From an uncultured Prevotellaceae bacterium (lineage in GTDB: Bacteria; Bacteroidota; Bacteroidia; Bacteroidales; Bacteroidaceae): DNA of 64,000 nt. The notes under the pieces are model-generated. The model was not told the DNA's origin. It searched no databases and saw only the letters and a program-made list of their open reading frames with translations. Within the stretch, counting starts at the first letter, position 1, and every line of letters starts with the position of its first letter. The DNA is taken from NCBI GenBank assembly GCA_902789415.1, contig CADAOD010000005.1, forward strand, positions 1 through 64,000, given 5' to 3'. The position numbers and the translations under genes are program-made. Of this stretch, positions 14,936 to 23,723 are shown piece after piece.

Positions 14936-16159
14936 TTATCGTACGGTAGGATTGAGGTTACGGCGCAGGAAGAAGGCGCGCGTAGCCAGGAAATATGTGG
15001 CTACACCTGTACCGTTAACGAGTACTACCGTCCAGAAAGCTGCGCTGTAGCTAATCAACTCGGCTACGATACCACCTATCAGGATACCTAATCCCATACC
15101 GATATCCCACGAGATAAGGATGGTGCTGTTGGCAGTGCCACGCTGGTTGTTGCGTGCCACATTGATGGTCATATTCTGGAATGCAGGCCACATGTGTCCG
15201 TTGCCTAAGCCAATCAACAATGCGGAACCGTAATAGCCGATGACCATTGACCATTGACCATTGACCATGGAACATTGAGTTAGCGTTGGCATTAAAATAA
15301 ACAATGTGTAACCTACGAGCGAGATGATCATGCCAGTGGCGGCGTTATGGGTTACACGTCCGGCACGGAGGGCTTTGCTGCCCTGCAAGCGGCTAAGGAT
15401 AAGACCTACCGAGCACAGCAGAAAATAGGTGCCTGTACCGCCTGTAATGCCCATTACCTCCTTACCATAAATGGCCAGGTAATTGCTAAGCACACCAAAG
15501 CTAAAGCCGAAAGCCACCATGTTTAAGCCTAACAGCCAACCGCGTGTAAGGAAGAAACGATCGAGCGAAAGCGTGGATTTCTGGCGTACGATATCTTTAT
15601 GGGGCAGTTTTACCGTAGAATCGATGAGCCAGCCTGCGCAAGCCACAATGAGCGCCAACCAGAATAGAAACTCGAAACTGTTGGTAAACTGGTAAAGCCA
15701 GATGCCGATGGTGGGGGCGGTGGCCATAGCCAGGTTGTTACTCAAACCGTAATAGCCGATACCCTCGGTACGGCGACTGCTGGGAAGCACATCGATGGCT
15801 ACTGTGGCATTGGCCGTGGTAACTGAGCCAAAGGGACCGCCATGCAGTGTGCGCACAATGGTGAACAGCAGTAGGGTAGAGGCGGCCAGATAGCCTGCAA
15901 AGAAGATGGCAAACAAACCGAAGGCTATCATGAGCACCGTTTTGCGGGGGAACGTATCTACCACATAACCACTGAATGGACGCACCAGCAGGGCGGTAAT
16001 GGTATAGCCCGAGAGTACCAGTCCGATTACATCCTTAGTAGCGCCGAAATGCTCGCTCAGGTAGAGCGGCAGCAGCGGTGTAAGCACGTAAAAGGCAAAA
16101 AACAACGTAAAGTTGGCTGCCATCACCTTGCAGTAGTTTCTATTCCAAAGTCTGTCCAT
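14936..16159 (-). CDS. MFS transporter (drug or metabolite efflux type)
   Basis: Product of about 407 residues with roughly 12 membrane segments and MFS features (PLLPLYLSEHFGA near the start, RPFSGYVVDTFPRK as the loop 2-3 motif, LHGGPFG). The upstream ATG at 16186 lies at the expected transcription start given the -7 box at 16191-16198, so the ATG at 16159 (MDRLW) is preferred. Near residue 300 an in-frame 7-bp minisatellite adds CSMVNGQWSMV between two membrane segments. Substrate is not evident. It ends 9 bp from the convergent kinase gene. Confidence 0.82.
   Translation of the reverse strand: MDRLWNRNYCKVMAANFTLFFAFYVLTPLLPLYLSEHFGATKDVIGLVLSGYTITALLVRPFSGYVVDTFPRKTVLMIAFGLFAIFFAGYLAASTLLLFTIVRTLHGGPFGSVTTANATVAIDVLPSSRRTEGIGYYGLSNNLAMATAPTIGIWLYQFTNSFEFLFWLALIVACAGWLIDSTVKLPHKDIVRQKSTLSLDRFFLTRGWLLGLNMVAFGFSFGVLSNYLAIYGKEVMGITGGTGTYFLLCSVGLILSRLQGSKALRAGRVTHNAATGMIISLVGYTLFILMPTLTQCSMVNGQWSMVIGYYGSALLIGLGNGHMWPAFQNMTINVARNNQRGTANSTILISWDIGMGLGILIGGIVAELISYSAAFWTVVLVNGTGVATYFLATRAFFLRRNLNPTVR
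15241..15278. repeat. 7-bp tandem repeat TGACCAT inside a coding sequence
   Basis: Four near-exact TGACCAT units followed by degenerate ones. Read on the minus strand it codes SMVNGQW, because a 7-bp unit cycles through all three frames without a stop. The same repeat is in the HTCS gene at 45829-45864. Confidence 0.85.
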
Positions 16160-16190
16160 CTTATCTTCCAATCTTTCTACTTTCAAAATG

Positions 16191-16198
16191 CAAAGGTA
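16191..16198 (-). promoter_or_regulatory. MFS transporter -7 promoter box
   Basis: Read on the minus strand this is TACCTTTG. It decides the start codon of the MFS gene in favour of 16159. Confidence 0.65.
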
Positions 16199-16312
16199 CG
16201 CTTTTTTGGGCGGTTATCGGCAGAACTAACGTTAACGAACTATAACGCGGCTTAACTTTTGACCTCGGCATGCGTCATAACAACAAAAAAATAATCATTA
16301 TCAACTATAAGT

Positions 16313-17113
16313 ATGAAAAGAATTGTAATGCTTTCGGCCGTAGCCCTGCTCCTTTCATCGGCAGCTATGGCTCAGAACAAAGAGGTGAAGATTGGTGATG
16401 TAACCATGACTATCAACCCCGAAAAGGGCGCCAAAATCATGTCGCTCAAGTATCAGGATCAGGAAGTAATTTCGCAGCTCAAGTGGCCCGAAAGCTTCGG
16501 TAGCACTTTCTGGACAAGTCCGCAGAAGGAGTGGAACTGGCCCCCCGTATTCGAACTCGACAAGGGCGCTTACGAGGTGGTAGAGAAAGACGGTCACCTG
16601 GTGATGACCAGTCCGGTGTCGGAGAAGCTGAAGTACCGTGTGCGCAAGGATTTCAGCACCGATAAGAAGGATGGTGCCATTGTGATTACCTACAGTATTA
16701 TTAACGAGAGCGGCGAAGAACGCAAAGTGGCCCCATGGGAGATTACCCGTGTGCCTAATGCCGGTGTGATTAAGTTTGATGCGCCTGTTGAGAGCATATG
16801 GCCTGCTGGTGTGATGACCTTTGAACAGCGCGACGGTGTGGCTTGCTATGCTGCCGACGAGGCGCCGCAGAACCGTAAGGTAAATGCCGACGGTAAGGGC
16901 TGGCTGAGCTACGAGAACAACGGCTTGGTATTGACCAAAAAGTTTGCCGACCTGAAGGCCGATGAGCCTGCTCCTGGCGAGGCTGAGATACAGGTGTACG
17001 TGAACCGTGGCAAAACCTATATAGAAATAGAGAGCCAAGGTGCTTACACAACCCTGGCTCCCAATGCTGAGCTAAGCTGGACGGTACGCTGGTACCTGCA
17101 GCCTGCTAAATAA
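16313..17113 (+). CDS. DUF4380 family secreted protein
   Basis: The 266-residue protein has a cleavable signal peptide (ending AAMAQ near residue 21). It then reads as a beta-rich protein (GDVTMTINPEKGAKIMSLKYQ) of the DUF4380 type, which has a galactose-mutarotase-like fold in related proteins. Tryptophans and acidic residues (KEWNWPPV, APWEITRVP) look like a carbohydrate-binding cleft. A sugar epimerase or binding role is possible but not shown. It converges on the lactate permease and overlaps its end by 8 bp. No clear promoter is visible. Confidence 0.65.
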   Translation: MKRIVMLSAVALLLSSAAMAQNKEVKIGDVTMTINPEKGAKIMSLKYQDQEVISQLKWPESFGSTFWTSPQKEWNWPPVFELDKGAYEVVEKDGHLVMTSPVSEKLKYRVRKDFSTDKKDGAIVITYSIINESGEERKVAPWEITRVPNAGVIKFDAPVESIWPAGVMTFEQRDGVACYAADEAPQNRKVNADGKGWLSYENNGLVLTKKFADLKADEPAPGEAEIQVYVNRGKTYIEIESQGAYTTLAPNAELSWTVRWYLQPAK

Positions 17114-18710
17114 CGTGCAAGCCTAAGAATACCATCAGACCGTTCATCAGTATCCAGAAGATAGCGAACGGCATGGTCTTACGCATAATGTCGCCATCCT
17201 GACCCTCCATGTCACATGCTGCGGTTGCGATGGCGATACTTTGTGGCGACAGCAGCTTACCACCTTCTGATCCGGCACAGTTGGCGGCGGCCAGCCAGTT
17301 GGTTTCGCTACCACTCACACCAAAGAAGGTGCCCTGGTTAACCAGTCCTAAGTCGCTGGCGGCAGTGGCCTGTAGCTTACCAAACAGAATGTTGGCATTG
17401 GTGGCACTACCCGTTACAAACGTACCGATACTACCAATGAGCGGTGCAAAGAATGGGAAGGCCACACCGGTAAGCATTACCAATCCCTTAGCGATATCGT
17501 TAGTCATACCCGTATTGTTCATGAGCATGGCCATGGCTACCAGACAGCAGATGGTAACTACCGTCTTCTGCAGGTTCAGTGTGGTTTTGGCCAGCAGCTT
17601 CATCAGCGCACCAAAACTCATGCCCTGAATCAGTCCACCAATCACGGCACCCAGGAAAATCATCAGTCCGGCATTCGACAGCCAGCCAAACTTAAAGGTG
17701 TTGCCGATGACAGGCAGATCGAACTTGGTTACCAGTGTGCTGCTTAACAGCTCGTTGATGGGCGGTACAATCTTACTGCTGATGAGGATAAAGAAGATAA
17801 TCAAGCCGTAAACACTCCATGCCTTGAGCGTTTTAACCAGACCGAAGTTCTTCTTCTCAACCTGTACCTCATCATTCGGATTCTCATCGTGTATAAACAG
17901 CTTATTGTAGATGAGCATGGCGATGATAGCGGCTACCGAACCAAGGATGGCGGGAGTCTCAGGGCCGATGAAGTGGGCACAGCAGAACTGCACGATAATC
18001 GAGCATGTGCCTACAAACAGGGCAATGCTGATGTTCTTGAGAATCTTGGTCTTATCGGTAAGCATGAGGATAAGGAACGGCGTGATAAAGAACATGAGCG
18101 ACAGCTGCAGAATAATAAAAGTGGCCACTTCGCAAAGTTCCTCGGGGGTAGCGGTACCGCTGGCAGCTACCTGGTTGGCCAGGGTGGTGGCAGGCAAGCC
18201 TACTGCACCAAAGCCTACAGCTACGGTGTTGGCTATCAAACAGATAACAGCCGAGAACATGGGCTTGAAACCTAAGCCGATGAGGATGGCTGCCGGAATG
18301 GCCACAGCCGTACCAAAGCCTGCCATACCTTCTAACACACCACCAAGACCCCATGTAAGCAGCAGTACCAACAGACCCTTATCGGAGGTCATCTGTATAA
18401 ACTGCGCCTTGATGGTCTCAATCTCCTTGGTTTCGCAAAGGATATTGTAGCTGAAGATGGCGCATATAATAATAAGTATGATAGGGAAACAGGCCTTGAG
18501 CAGGCCCTCGACTACCGACCAAAGTGTAATACCAAAAATGCTTGCATCGGCATACTTATCGGGCACAATACCCATGGCAGGGACTGCAAACAGGGCTAAT
18601 ACAACGGTTACAATCAGCGTAACAATGGCGCTCTTGTAGCCTGATACCTTGAAACCCATCATTAAGATAATGAGTAATAGAATGGGGATGGCAGAAACTA
18701 ATGCTGTCAT
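17106..18710 (-). CDS. lctP: L-lactate permease family transporter
   Basis: The 534-residue protein has about 12-14 membrane segments and matches the lactate permease family (LctP/LldP). WGLGGVLEGMAGFGTAVAIPAA near residues 125-145 and NTVAVGFGAVGLP near 165 are family hallmarks, as is GSATNANILFG near 430. It should import lactate, possibly glycolate, with protons. It is divergent from the FAD/Fe-S 2-hydroxyacid oxidase across a 189-bp gap, which strongly suggests a shared lactate-use function and possibly shared regulation. Confidence 0.9.
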   Translation of the reverse strand: MTALVSAIPILLLIILMMGFKVSGYKSAIVTLIVTVVLALFAVPAMGIVPDKYADASIFGITLWSVVEGLLKACFPIILIIICAIFSYNILCETKEIETIKAQFIQMTSDKGLLVLLLTWGLGGVLEGMAGFGTAVAIPAAILIGLGFKPMFSAVICLIANTVAVGFGAVGLPATTLANQVAASGTATPEELCEVATFIILQLSLMFFITPFLILMLTDKTKILKNISIALFVGTCSIIVQFCCAHFIGPETPAILGSVAAIIAMLIYNKLFIHDENPNDEVQVEKKNFGLVKTLKAWSVYGLIIFFILISSKIVPPINELLSSTLVTKFDLPVIGNTFKFGWLSNAGLMIFLGAVIGGLIQGMSFGALMKLLAKTTLNLQKTVVTICCLVAMAMLMNNTGMTNDIAKGLVMLTGVAFPFFAPLIGSIGTFVTGSATNANILFGKLQATAASDLGLVNQGTFFGVSGSETNWLAAANCAGSEGGKLLSPQSIAIATAACDMEGQDGDIMRKTMPFAIFWILMNGLMVFLGLHVI

Positions 18711-18752
18711 AGGCTTTTAGTTATTAGTGAATATTTATATAAGTTCTGCCGA

Positions 18753-18760
18753 CAAATATA
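18753..18760 (-). promoter_or_regulatory. Lactate permease -7 promoter box
   Basis: Minus-strand TATATTTG, 43 bp before the start codon. The gap 18711-18899 holds this and the divergent promoter and otherwise only AT-rich sequence. Confidence 0.6.
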
Positions 18761-18854
18761 CGAAAACTTTTGATACGTACCACGATTTTTTTTGTGAAAA
18801 AATCAAAAGAGTCAAAAAAACGTTGAAAAAGTGTGATGATATCGAAAAATTTTG

Positions 18855-18862
18855 TATATTTG
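18855..18862 (+). promoter_or_regulatory. FAD/Fe-S oxidase -7 promoter box
   Basis: TATATTTG, 37 bp before the chosen ATG. The longer frame starting at TTG 18852 would overlap this box. Confidence 0.65.
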
Positions 18863-18899
18863 CTCACAAAAATCGAGTATAACTAAACCCAAGAGCCCT

Positions 18900-21800
18900 A
18901 TGCTGAACGAATTCTTATCAGAGCTGCGGCGCTTTATGCCTGCCGAGCGTATTTATACCGACGAACTACGTACCTTAGGTTGGGGTATCGACGCCAGTTT
19001 TTATCGCCAGATTCCGAAGGTAGTGCTTCGTAGTGATGGTGAGGAAGAGATATCGAAGATTGTAAAACTGTGCGAAAAGCATAAACTGCCCTTTACCTTC
19101 CGTGCTGCTGGCACATCGCTCTCGGGGCAGAGTTGTACCGACAGTGTGCTTATTGTGGCAGGTAAGCATTGGGAGAAGTACGAGCTGGGCGAGAACCAGG
19201 AAAGCATTAAGTTGCAGCCGGGTATCGTGGGTGCTCGGGTTAACCAGATACTGAAGCCTTACGGGCGTGTGTTCCCTCCCGATCCGGCTTCAATCGGTGC
19301 TGCCATGGTGGGCGGTATCGTGGTGAACAACGCCTCGGGAATGAACTGCGGCGTGCATGCCAATAGCGACCGTATGCTGCTGTCGGCACGTATCATCCTG
19401 ACCGATGGTACGGTGCTGGATACCGGCGATGAGCAGAGTAGGGAGGAGTTCAAGAAAACGCATCCGGCCTTTATCGCCCAGATTGAGAATTTGCGTGATA
19501 AAGTGCGGGCCAACAAGGAACTGACCGACCGCATTACCAAGAAATACAGCATTAAGAACGTAACGGGTTTGAATCTGCGTCCACTGGTGACCTACGACAA
19601 TCCGTTTGATATCATCGCTCACTCTATCGTAGGCAGCGAGGGTACACTGGCCTTCCTGTCGGAGGTAACGATGAAAACACTGAAGGACTATCCATTCAAG
19701 GCATCGGCCATGGTTTACTTTATGACCATGAAGGAGAGTTGCGAGGCTGTGGTGGCCCTGAAGAAGATGAAGGCTGGCGAGGAAGACCTGGAGTATAGTG
19801 CCGAGAATCTGGTGGTGAAGAGTGCCGAGATGCTCGACTATAAGTCGCTCTCATCAGTCGACGACCCCGTTTATCTGCAGTACAAACAGGATGTGGATGC
19901 CGGCAAGATTGAGGGCGTAAAGCCTGGCGATTACCACAACCTGACGGCTATACTTACCGAGACCAAGGGTATTACCCACGAGCAGCTGCTGGATAAGATA
20001 CAGAAGATTAAGGAATGCTTAGGCGCGTTCCGACTCTACATACCTGCCGAGTTTACCGAGGATCCGGCTGTGTACGGCAAGTACTGGGCCATCCGTAGTG
20101 GTATATTCCCATCGGTGGGCGGTACACGTCCGATAGGTACCTCGTGCCTGATTGAGGATGTGGCATTCCCCATCGAGTGCCTGCCTGAGGCAACAGTAAA
20201 ACTGCAGAAGCTGATAGCCGATCATGGCTATGATGATGCTTGTATCTACGGTCATGCCTTTGAGGGCAACTACCACTTTATCTTGAATCAGAGCTTTGCC
20301 GATGAGCACGAGGTGGCCCGTTATGCCGAGATGATGCGCGATGTGGCCAAGCTGGTGGTAGAAGGCTACGACGGCAGCTTGAAGGCCGAGCACGGCACTG
20401 GTCGCAACATGGCACCGTTTGTAAAGTACGAGTGGGGCGCTAAGGCCTACGAGGCTATGAAGGAGCTGAAGGCTATCTTCGACCCGAACGGTTTGCTGAA
20501 CCAGGGTGTGATATTCAATAACGATCCCGACTGCTTTATCAAGTGCCTGAAGCCGCTGCCAGAGTTGGATTACGACTATAGCAGTGTGCCTGATGGTGGA
20601 CACTATCTGATGGACCCAGAGCTGAGCACAGCCAAGGAGACTATCGAGCAGGCCAAGCGTGCCAACAAGTGTATAGAGTGTGGATTCTGCGAGGTTAACT
20701 GTATGTCGTGCGGACTCACACTGTCGTCGCGTATGCGTATCGCCGTGCAGCGCGAGATTTGCTATCTGACTAATACCGGCAAGGACGATGCACGCCTGGA
20801 GCGCCTGCAGAAGCAGTATAAGTACTATGGCGATCAGACCTGTGCTACCGATGGCTTGTGTTCTACCTCATGCCCCATGAAGATTAATACGGGCGAGCTG
20901 ACGCACCTGATACGCCAGTTGGATATGAACACACGTCCGTTGGGCTATGGGGTAGGCGAGTTTGCTGCCAACCACATGGCGGGCATCAAGAGCGGATTGC
21001 GCGTGGTGCTGGATGTGGCTCATGCCGCCCACGTCACACTCGGTCCTACACTGATGACTACCGTGTGCCGTACCATGAACAAGATGGGACTGCCACTATG
21101 GACTACCGCTATGCCTAAAAAGCACCGTCAGCCCAAGAAGAGCGATCTGACGCAGTTTATCATCGAAAAGTCGATACCGCATCACGACGAGAATGGTAAT
21201 CATAACTCTCAACTGTCAACTCTCAACTCTCAACTGAAGGTGGTTTACTTCCCCAGCTGTATTAACCAAACGATGGGACAATCGAAGAGTGGTGGAAAGA
21301 TTCACGACCTGGTGGATGAGGTAATTCAGCTGATGGCAAAGGCCGGCTACGAGGTGATATTCCCAGAGGGTATGGAGCGTATGTGCTGCGGACAGATATG
21401 GGAGAGTAAAGGTATGCTGGACATTGCCGACCGTAAGAGTGCCGAACTGGAAGCTGCCCTGTGGAAGGCCAGCGAGGAGGGTAAGTATCCCGTGCTGTGT
21501 GCGCAGAGTCCGTGTCTGCACCGCATGCGCAAGGTGATGCACAAGATGCACCTGTACGAGCCTGCCGAGTTTATTATGAAGTACCTGGTGCCACGACTGG
21601 ATTTCCATCCTATCGACCGCCATATAGCGCTGCACCTGACGTGCTCTACCCGACACATGGGCGTGGATAAGGATATGATAGCCTTGGCTAAGCTCTGTTC
21701 GAACAACGTGTTCCTGCCCGAGGGTGTGGGCTGTTGCGGCTTTGCAGGCGACAGAGGCTTTACCTTCCCCGAGCTGAACAAGTACGGTTTGCGCAAGCTG

Positions 21801-21941
21801 CGCCCACAGATTGAGGCTAACCAGATAGAGGTGGGCTACTCTAACAGTCGTACCTGTGAGATCGGTCTCGAAACCAACACAGGCATACCGTATATGAGCA
21901 TCGTATACTTAGTAAATGAATGTACTACAGCTAAAAAATAA
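18900..21941 (+). CDS. FAD-linked and Fe-S 2-hydroxyacid (D-lactate-type) dehydrogenase
   Basis: The 1013-residue fused enzyme has a PCMH FAD-binding domain (RAAGTSLSGQS near 68, NNASGMNCG near 144), a GlcD/Dld-type FAD-oxidase C domain, a two-cluster 4Fe-4S module (CIECGFCEVNC near 590, DGLCSTSCP near 648), then a CCG-type Fe-S domain (CCGQ near 828, CCGFAGDRG near 945). It should oxidise D-lactate or a related 2-hydroxyacid and pass electrons to the chain. It sits opposite the lactate permease. Between the Fe-S and CCG domains (near 768) a 7-bp repeat adds NSQLSTLNSQL in frame. The esterase gene follows 16 bp later. Confidence 0.9.
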   Translation: MLNEFLSELRRFMPAERIYTDELRTLGWGIDASFYRQIPKVVLRSDGEEEISKIVKLCEKHKLPFTFRAAGTSLSGQSCTDSVLIVAGKHWEKYELGENQESIKLQPGIVGARVNQILKPYGRVFPPDPASIGAAMVGGIVVNNASGMNCGVHANSDRMLLSARIILTDGTVLDTGDEQSREEFKKTHPAFIAQIENLRDKVRANKELTDRITKKYSIKNVTGLNLRPLVTYDNPFDIIAHSIVGSEGTLAFLSEVTMKTLKDYPFKASAMVYFMTMKESCEAVVALKKMKAGEEDLEYSAENLVVKSAEMLDYKSLSSVDDPVYLQYKQDVDAGKIEGVKPGDYHNLTAILTETKGITHEQLLDKIQKIKECLGAFRLYIPAEFTEDPAVYGKYWAIRSGIFPSVGGTRPIGTSCLIEDVAFPIECLPEATVKLQKLIADHGYDDACIYGHAFEGNYHFILNQSFADEHEVARYAEMMRDVAKLVVEGYDGSLKAEHGTGRNMAPFVKYEWGAKAYEAMKELKAIFDPNGLLNQGVIFNNDPDCFIKCLKPLPELDYDYSSVPDGGHYLMDPELSTAKETIEQAKRANKCIECGFCEVNCMSCGLTLSSRMRIAVQREICYLTNTGKDDARLERLQKQYKYYGDQTCATDGLCSTSCPMKINTGELTHLIRQLDMNTRPLGYGVGEFAANHMAGIKSGLRVVLDVAHAAHVTLGPTLMTTVCRTMNKMGLPLWTTAMPKKHRQPKKSDLTQFIIEKSIPHHDENGNHNSQLSTLNSQLKVVYFPSCINQTMGQSKSGGKIHDLVDEVIQLMAKAGYEVIFPEGMERMCCGQIWESKGMLDIADRKSAELEAALWKASEEGKYPVLCAQSPCLHRMRKVMHKMHLYEPAEFIMKYLVPRLDFHPIDRHIALHLTCSTRHMGVDKDMIALAKLCSNNVFLPEGVGCCGFAGDRGFTFPELNKYGLRKLRPQIEANQIEVGYSNSRTCEIGLETNTGIPYMSIVYLVNECTTAKK
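21204..21234. repeat. 7-bp tandem repeat AACTCTC inside the FAD/Fe-S oxidase
   Basis: About four units of AACTCTC (one with G for C) plus a partial one, coding NSQLSTLNSQL in frame at a domain boundary. The coding frame stays open because the 7-bp unit reads without stops here. Confidence 0.85.
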
Positions 21942-21957
21942 AAATTAAAGAAAAGTG

Positions 21958-23532
21958 ATGAAAGTGTTACTTAGAAAACTGTTGCTGGTTGTCGTGGTTA
22001 TGGCAGCTAGCACTGTTGTGCAGGCGCAAGCGCTCCTGACAACACATGTTGAGACTGGTGATGTGAGAGGTGTACTGGACGACGGACTGGCAGTATATAA
22101 GGCCATCCCATACGCAGCACCTCCTGTTGGTAATCTGCGTTGGCGCGCTCCACAGCCTGCTAAGGCTTGGGAGGGTGTGCGTGTGTGCGATGAATTTGGA
22201 AAAATGCCGCCACAGCCCACACGTCCTGGTCGTACGGCCGAAATGATGAGCGAGGACTGCCTGTACTTAGGTATTGCCACCCCAGCTAAATCGGTTAACG
22301 ACAAGTTGCCTGTGATGGTATGGATTCACGGTGGCGGATTCCAGACCGAGTGGTATGGTGGCGACCTGTGGAAGCACCTGGCACAGCGTGGCGTAGTGAT
22401 TGTGAGCATAGAGTACCGTACTGGTGCCTTAGGCTTTATGGCCCATCCTGAGCTCACTAAGGAGAGTAAGGACGGACACTCGGGCAACTACGGTCTGCTG
22501 GATCAGATTTATGCCTTGCAGTGGGTACAGCGTAACATTGCCCAGTTTGGTGGCGATCCTAACCAGGTAACCATCTTTGGCGAGAGTGCCGGTGCCATCA
22601 GTTGCAGCATGCTGTGTGCATCGCCTTTGGCACGTGGTTTGTTCCACCGTTGCATCAGTCATAGCGGTGGCTCGTTTGCGCCTTGGAGCGATGCGCCACG
22701 TTCGTTAGGTCTTGATGCCTCGCAGAAGGGTGCCGAGCAGCAGGGTGTGGCCTTTATGAAGCATCTGAAGAAAAAGAACCTGAAGCAGTTGCGCGCCATG
22801 GATGCTATGGCACTGTGCGATGGCAACGTGGGCTTTGCCGGTTTCTGGCCTTGTGTGGATGGCTACGTGATTTGCGACGACCAGTATCGCCTGTATGAGC
22901 GTGGCGAGTATAACGATGTGCCTGTAATCGTGATGACTAACAGCGACGAGGGTGCACTGTTTGCTCCAGGTAACATAACAGCCGAGGACTATCATAAAAC
23001 AGTGAAGAACATTTTTGGCTCGTGGGCCGACGAGGCACTGAAGTATTATCCTGGTGCTACTAACGACGAGGCTTGGCACGGCTTTGGCGATGCCTTCCGT
23101 GATATGGGCTTTGCATGGCCATCGTACGCATGGGTTAGCCTGCAGGCCAAAACGGGTAAGAGTGCGGCTTATGCAGCTTATCTGGCTCAGCCCTCGGAGA
23201 TGAGCTTTTCTCGTGATCCGCGTCGTAAGGGTGTGGCACATGCCGATGATATCATGTACCTGAATGGTATGTTCCTAGACCAACCTCAGAAGTATCCTAC
23301 CGAGAGTGCTGTGGCCGAAATCATTCAGCAGTACTGGATAAACTTTGCCAAGACGGGTAATCCTAACGGCAAGGGTTTGCCTTACTGGCCAACCTTCGAC
23401 GAGAGCAAGCCCACCACCATGCAGTTCAGCAATGGAGCTTCGCTGATCAATGTGCCCAACCGTGAGCAGATTGATTTCGTGGACCGTTACTACAGAGCTA
23501 AGCGCGAAGAAGTGGAAGCAAACAGGCATTAA
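21958..23532 (+). CDS. Type-B carboxylesterase, secreted
   Basis: The 524-residue alpha/beta-hydrolase has a signal peptide (ending VVQAQA). The oxyanion motif WIHGGGF lies near 123, the nucleophile in FGESAGA near 208, an acidic partner in NSDEG near 329 and a histidine in GVAHADD near 425. Type-B carboxylesterases cut esters; here feruloyl or acetyl esters on plant polymers are plausible because the pectin genes follow, but it may belong with the oxidase 16 bp upstream. A GTG lies directly before the ATG chosen. Confidence 0.88.
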   Translation: MKVLLRKLLLVVVVMAASTVVQAQALLTTHVETGDVRGVLDDGLAVYKAIPYAAPPVGNLRWRAPQPAKAWEGVRVCDEFGKMPPQPTRPGRTAEMMSEDCLYLGIATPAKSVNDKLPVMVWIHGGGFQTEWYGGDLWKHLAQRGVVIVSIEYRTGALGFMAHPELTKESKDGHSGNYGLLDQIYALQWVQRNIAQFGGDPNQVTIFGESAGAISCSMLCASPLARGLFHRCISHSGGSFAPWSDAPRSLGLDASQKGAEQQGVAFMKHLKKKNLKQLRAMDAMALCDGNVGFAGFWPCVDGYVICDDQYRLYERGEYNDVPVIVMTNSDEGALFAPGNITAEDYHKTVKNIFGSWADEALKYYPGATNDEAWHGFGDAFRDMGFAWPSYAWVSLQAKTGKSAAYAAYLAQPSEMSFSRDPRRKGVAHADDIMYLNGMFLDQPQKYPTESAVAEIIQQYWINFAKTGNPNGKGLPYWPTFDESKPTTMQFSNGASLINVPNREQIDFVDRYYRAKREEVEANRH

Positions 23533-23555
23533 CACTTCTGCTGTCGAGTTCTTGT

Positions 23556-23598
23556 GTACGTAAACGTTTCAAATACGGAAACGTTTACGTACTTTTTT
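23556..23598 (+). terminator. Perfect 15-bp stem terminator with LacI-operator-like arms
   Basis: GTACGTAAACGTTTC (23556-23570) and GAAACGTTTACGTAC (23578-23592) are perfect complements with a 7-nt loop and a TTTTTT tail. Each arm contains the AAACGTTT core common in LacI/GalR operators, so a second role as an operator for the downstream SusC gene is possible. Confidence 0.85.
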
Positions 23599-23621
23599 AC
23601 GCACTTTCTTAACCCTATTTT

Positions 23622-23652
23622 TTGGTATTTTGGAAAAATTATACTAAATTTG
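23622..23652 (+). promoter_or_regulatory. Promoter of the first SusC operon
   Basis: TTG at 23622, 20 bp, TAAATTTG at 23645-23652, 71 bp before the start codon. Confidence 0.75.
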
Positions 23653-23723
23653 CACCAATTTAACGACTAATCTCTAAAAAGTGAATAACTTACTATTATA
23701 ATTAATAACTTAAAGATCAAAGT

